This document shows positions 63,255 through 64,000 of a DNA stretch of 64,000 nt, piece after piece (the first letter of the stretch is position 1; each line of letters begins with the position of its first letter). The notes below the pieces were generated by a model that saw nothing but the letters and a program-made list of their open reading frames with translations, did no database searches and had not been told where the DNA came from. This stretch comes from Bacillus dicomae. GTDB lineage: Bacteria > Bacillota > Bacilli > Bacillales > Bacillaceae_G. The DNA lies in the NCBI RefSeq assembly GCF_006494425.1, contig NZ_VHIV01000001.1:124001-188000 (forward strand). The letters run 5' to 3'. The position numbers and the translations under genes were made by a program.

Positions 63255-63950
63255 ATGAGCGATAAAGTACTTGTTGTGGACGATGAACGCGAAATTGCCG
63301 ATTTGGTTGAGCTATACTTGAAAAACGAGAATTATACGGTTTTCAAATACTATACCGCTAAAGAAGCGTTGGAATGTATAGACAAGACTGAGCTTGACAT
63401 TGCTATTTTAGATATCATGCTTCCCGACGCGAGCGGTCTCACTATTTGTCAAAAAATAAGGGACAAGCACACTTATCCAATTATCATGTTGACGGCGAAA
63501 GATACGGAGATAGATAAAATTACAGGGCTAACAATCGGCGCGGATGATTATATTACGAAGCCCTTTAGACCACTAGAGTTAATTGCGCGAGTCAAGGCGC
63601 AGCTACGCCGATACAAAAAATACAATGGAGTAACGGCACAGAACAAAAATGTTATCGTCCACTCTGGCCTTGTCATTAATATAAGCACGCATGAGTGTTC
63701 TCTGAACGAGAAGCCGTTATCCCTCACTCCCACCGAGTTTTCAATCCTGCGCATCCTCTGTGAAAACAAGGGGAATGTGGTTAGCTCTGAGCAGCTATTT
63801 CACGAGATATGGGGTGACGAATATTTCAGCAAGAGTAATAATACCATCACCGTGCATATCCGGCATCTGCGCGAAAAAATGAATGACACCATTGATAATC
63901 CGAAGTATATAAAAACGGTATGGGGGATTGGCTATAAAATTGAAAAATAA
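63255..63950 (+). CDS. vanR: VanR-type response regulator
   Basis: OmpR-family regulator of 231 residues, the same length as enterococcal VanR. The receiver domain (about 1-120) has VVDDE near the start, the phospho-acceptor Asp in AILDIMLPD near residue 52, and the Lys in DDYITKPF. A winged-helix DNA-binding domain follows (about 135-231). From memory, long stretches such as ELYLKNENYTVFKYYTAKE and SKSNNTITVHIRHLREKMN equal VanA-type VanR. AAAGGAGGATTGGTAACT precedes ATG 63255. The base composition is visibly richer in G+C than the neighbouring genes, pointing to transfer. It probably responds to a cell-wall signal through VanS. Confidence 0.9.
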   Translation: MSDKVLVVDDEREIADLVELYLKNENYTVFKYYTAKEALECIDKTELDIAILDIMLPDASGLTICQKIRDKHTYPIIMLTAKDTEIDKITGLTIGADDYITKPFRPLELIARVKAQLRRYKKYNGVTAQNKNVIVHSGLVINISTHECSLNEKPLSLTPTEFSILRILCENKGNVVSSEQLFHEIWGDEYFSKSNNTITVHIRHLREKMNDTIDNPKYIKTVWGIGYKIEK

Positions 63951-64000
63951 AAATAAAAATAAGAATAAAAAAATCGATTATTCTAAATTAAAACGAAAAC
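63928..64000 (+). CDS. vanS: VanS-type sensor histidine kinase, N-terminal fragment (runs off the window)
   Basis: From TTG 63928 the frame reads LAIKLKNKNKNKNKKIDYSK, then LKRK, and continues to the window edge. I recall VanA-type VanS beginning VIKLKNKKNDYSKLERK, also overlapping the end of vanR. The Asn-Lys stretch is longer here, apparently by expansion of an AAAAAT-type repeat. TTG 63940 is an alternative start. Kinase domains lie outside the window, so identification rests on the opening residues and on linkage to vanR. Confidence 0.7.
   Translation, partial: MAIKLKNKNKNKNKKIDYSKLKRK

Noticed and set aside
63255-64000. Full vancomycin-resistance operon
   Set aside because: Only the regulator and the first codons of the sensor are in the window, so resistance genes cannot be claimed.

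Overview
The window comes from a chromosome of the Bacillus cereus group. The DNA is AT-rich with Bacillus-type GGAGG ribosome sites and many TTG/GTG starts. It carries the S-layer locus typical of the B. anthracis/cereus/thuringiensis clade: secA2-slaP, csaA-csaB, sap, eag and two patA/patB O-acetylation pairs. It also carries three full or near-full copies and one partial copy of a bcr1-type intergenic repeat. Sap is 814 residues, the length I recall for B. anthracis Sap, but the first SLH domains of Sap and EA1 differ from the B. anthracis proteins as I remember them. I therefore read this as a close relative, not B. anthracis itself. No rRNA, tRNA, CRISPR array or intact transposase was seen.

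Layout. 1-6 kb: a Cys-rich small protein, the spore-coat ATP-grasp pair yheD-yheC, yheB, yheA, a lipoprotein and a HAAS-domain membrane protein. 6-9.5 kb: the acetoin genes alsS-alsD behind a catabolite-response-like site, then a 3-methyladenine glycosylase. 9.5-18.6 kb: a HAD-like protein, an SLH-anchored amidase, hemZ, an acyl-CoA synthetase, a SulP transporter and small unknown genes. 18.6-38.6 kb: the S-layer island, covering export (SecA2, SlaP, possibly SlaQ), wall polysaccharide flipping and pyruvylation (CsaA, CsaB), the S-layer proteins (Sap, EA1), polysaccharide O-acetylation (two PatA/PatB pairs) and a polymerase/ligase-like membrane protein. 38.8-44.8 kb: an enoyl-CoA hydratase, a MazG-like pyrophosphohydrolase, an M42 peptidase, a second SLH-anchored amidase and an RNA methylase-like protein.

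45-53 kb holds genes equivalent to the E. coli glaH-lhgO-gabD-gabT-gabP set, rearranged as gabP-gabT-gabD-DUF3870 followed by glaH-lhgO. Together they could take 5-aminovalerate (or GABA) in, convert it through glutarate semialdehyde, glutarate and L-2-hydroxyglutarate, and deliver 2-oxoglutarate. 54.5-62.8 kb holds a proline racemase-family enzyme behind a good sigma-54 promoter, an ornithine-cyclodeaminase-family reductase, and a five-gene oligopeptide ABC transporter. The window ends in vanR and the first codons of vanS, closely resembling the enterococcal VanA-type regulators, next to a decayed gene fragment.

Signals most worth a second look: clusters of exact Spo0A-box sequences upstream of both S-layer genes; a hairpin that appears to bridge a distant Shine-Dalgarno sequence to the start of the SLH amidase at 12.2 kb; an intergenic tandem repeat with a 20-21 bp period at three loci; bcr1 copies with compensatory stem changes, one of them inside the patA1-patB1 operon; the VanRS pair; and three small genes under 60 codons.
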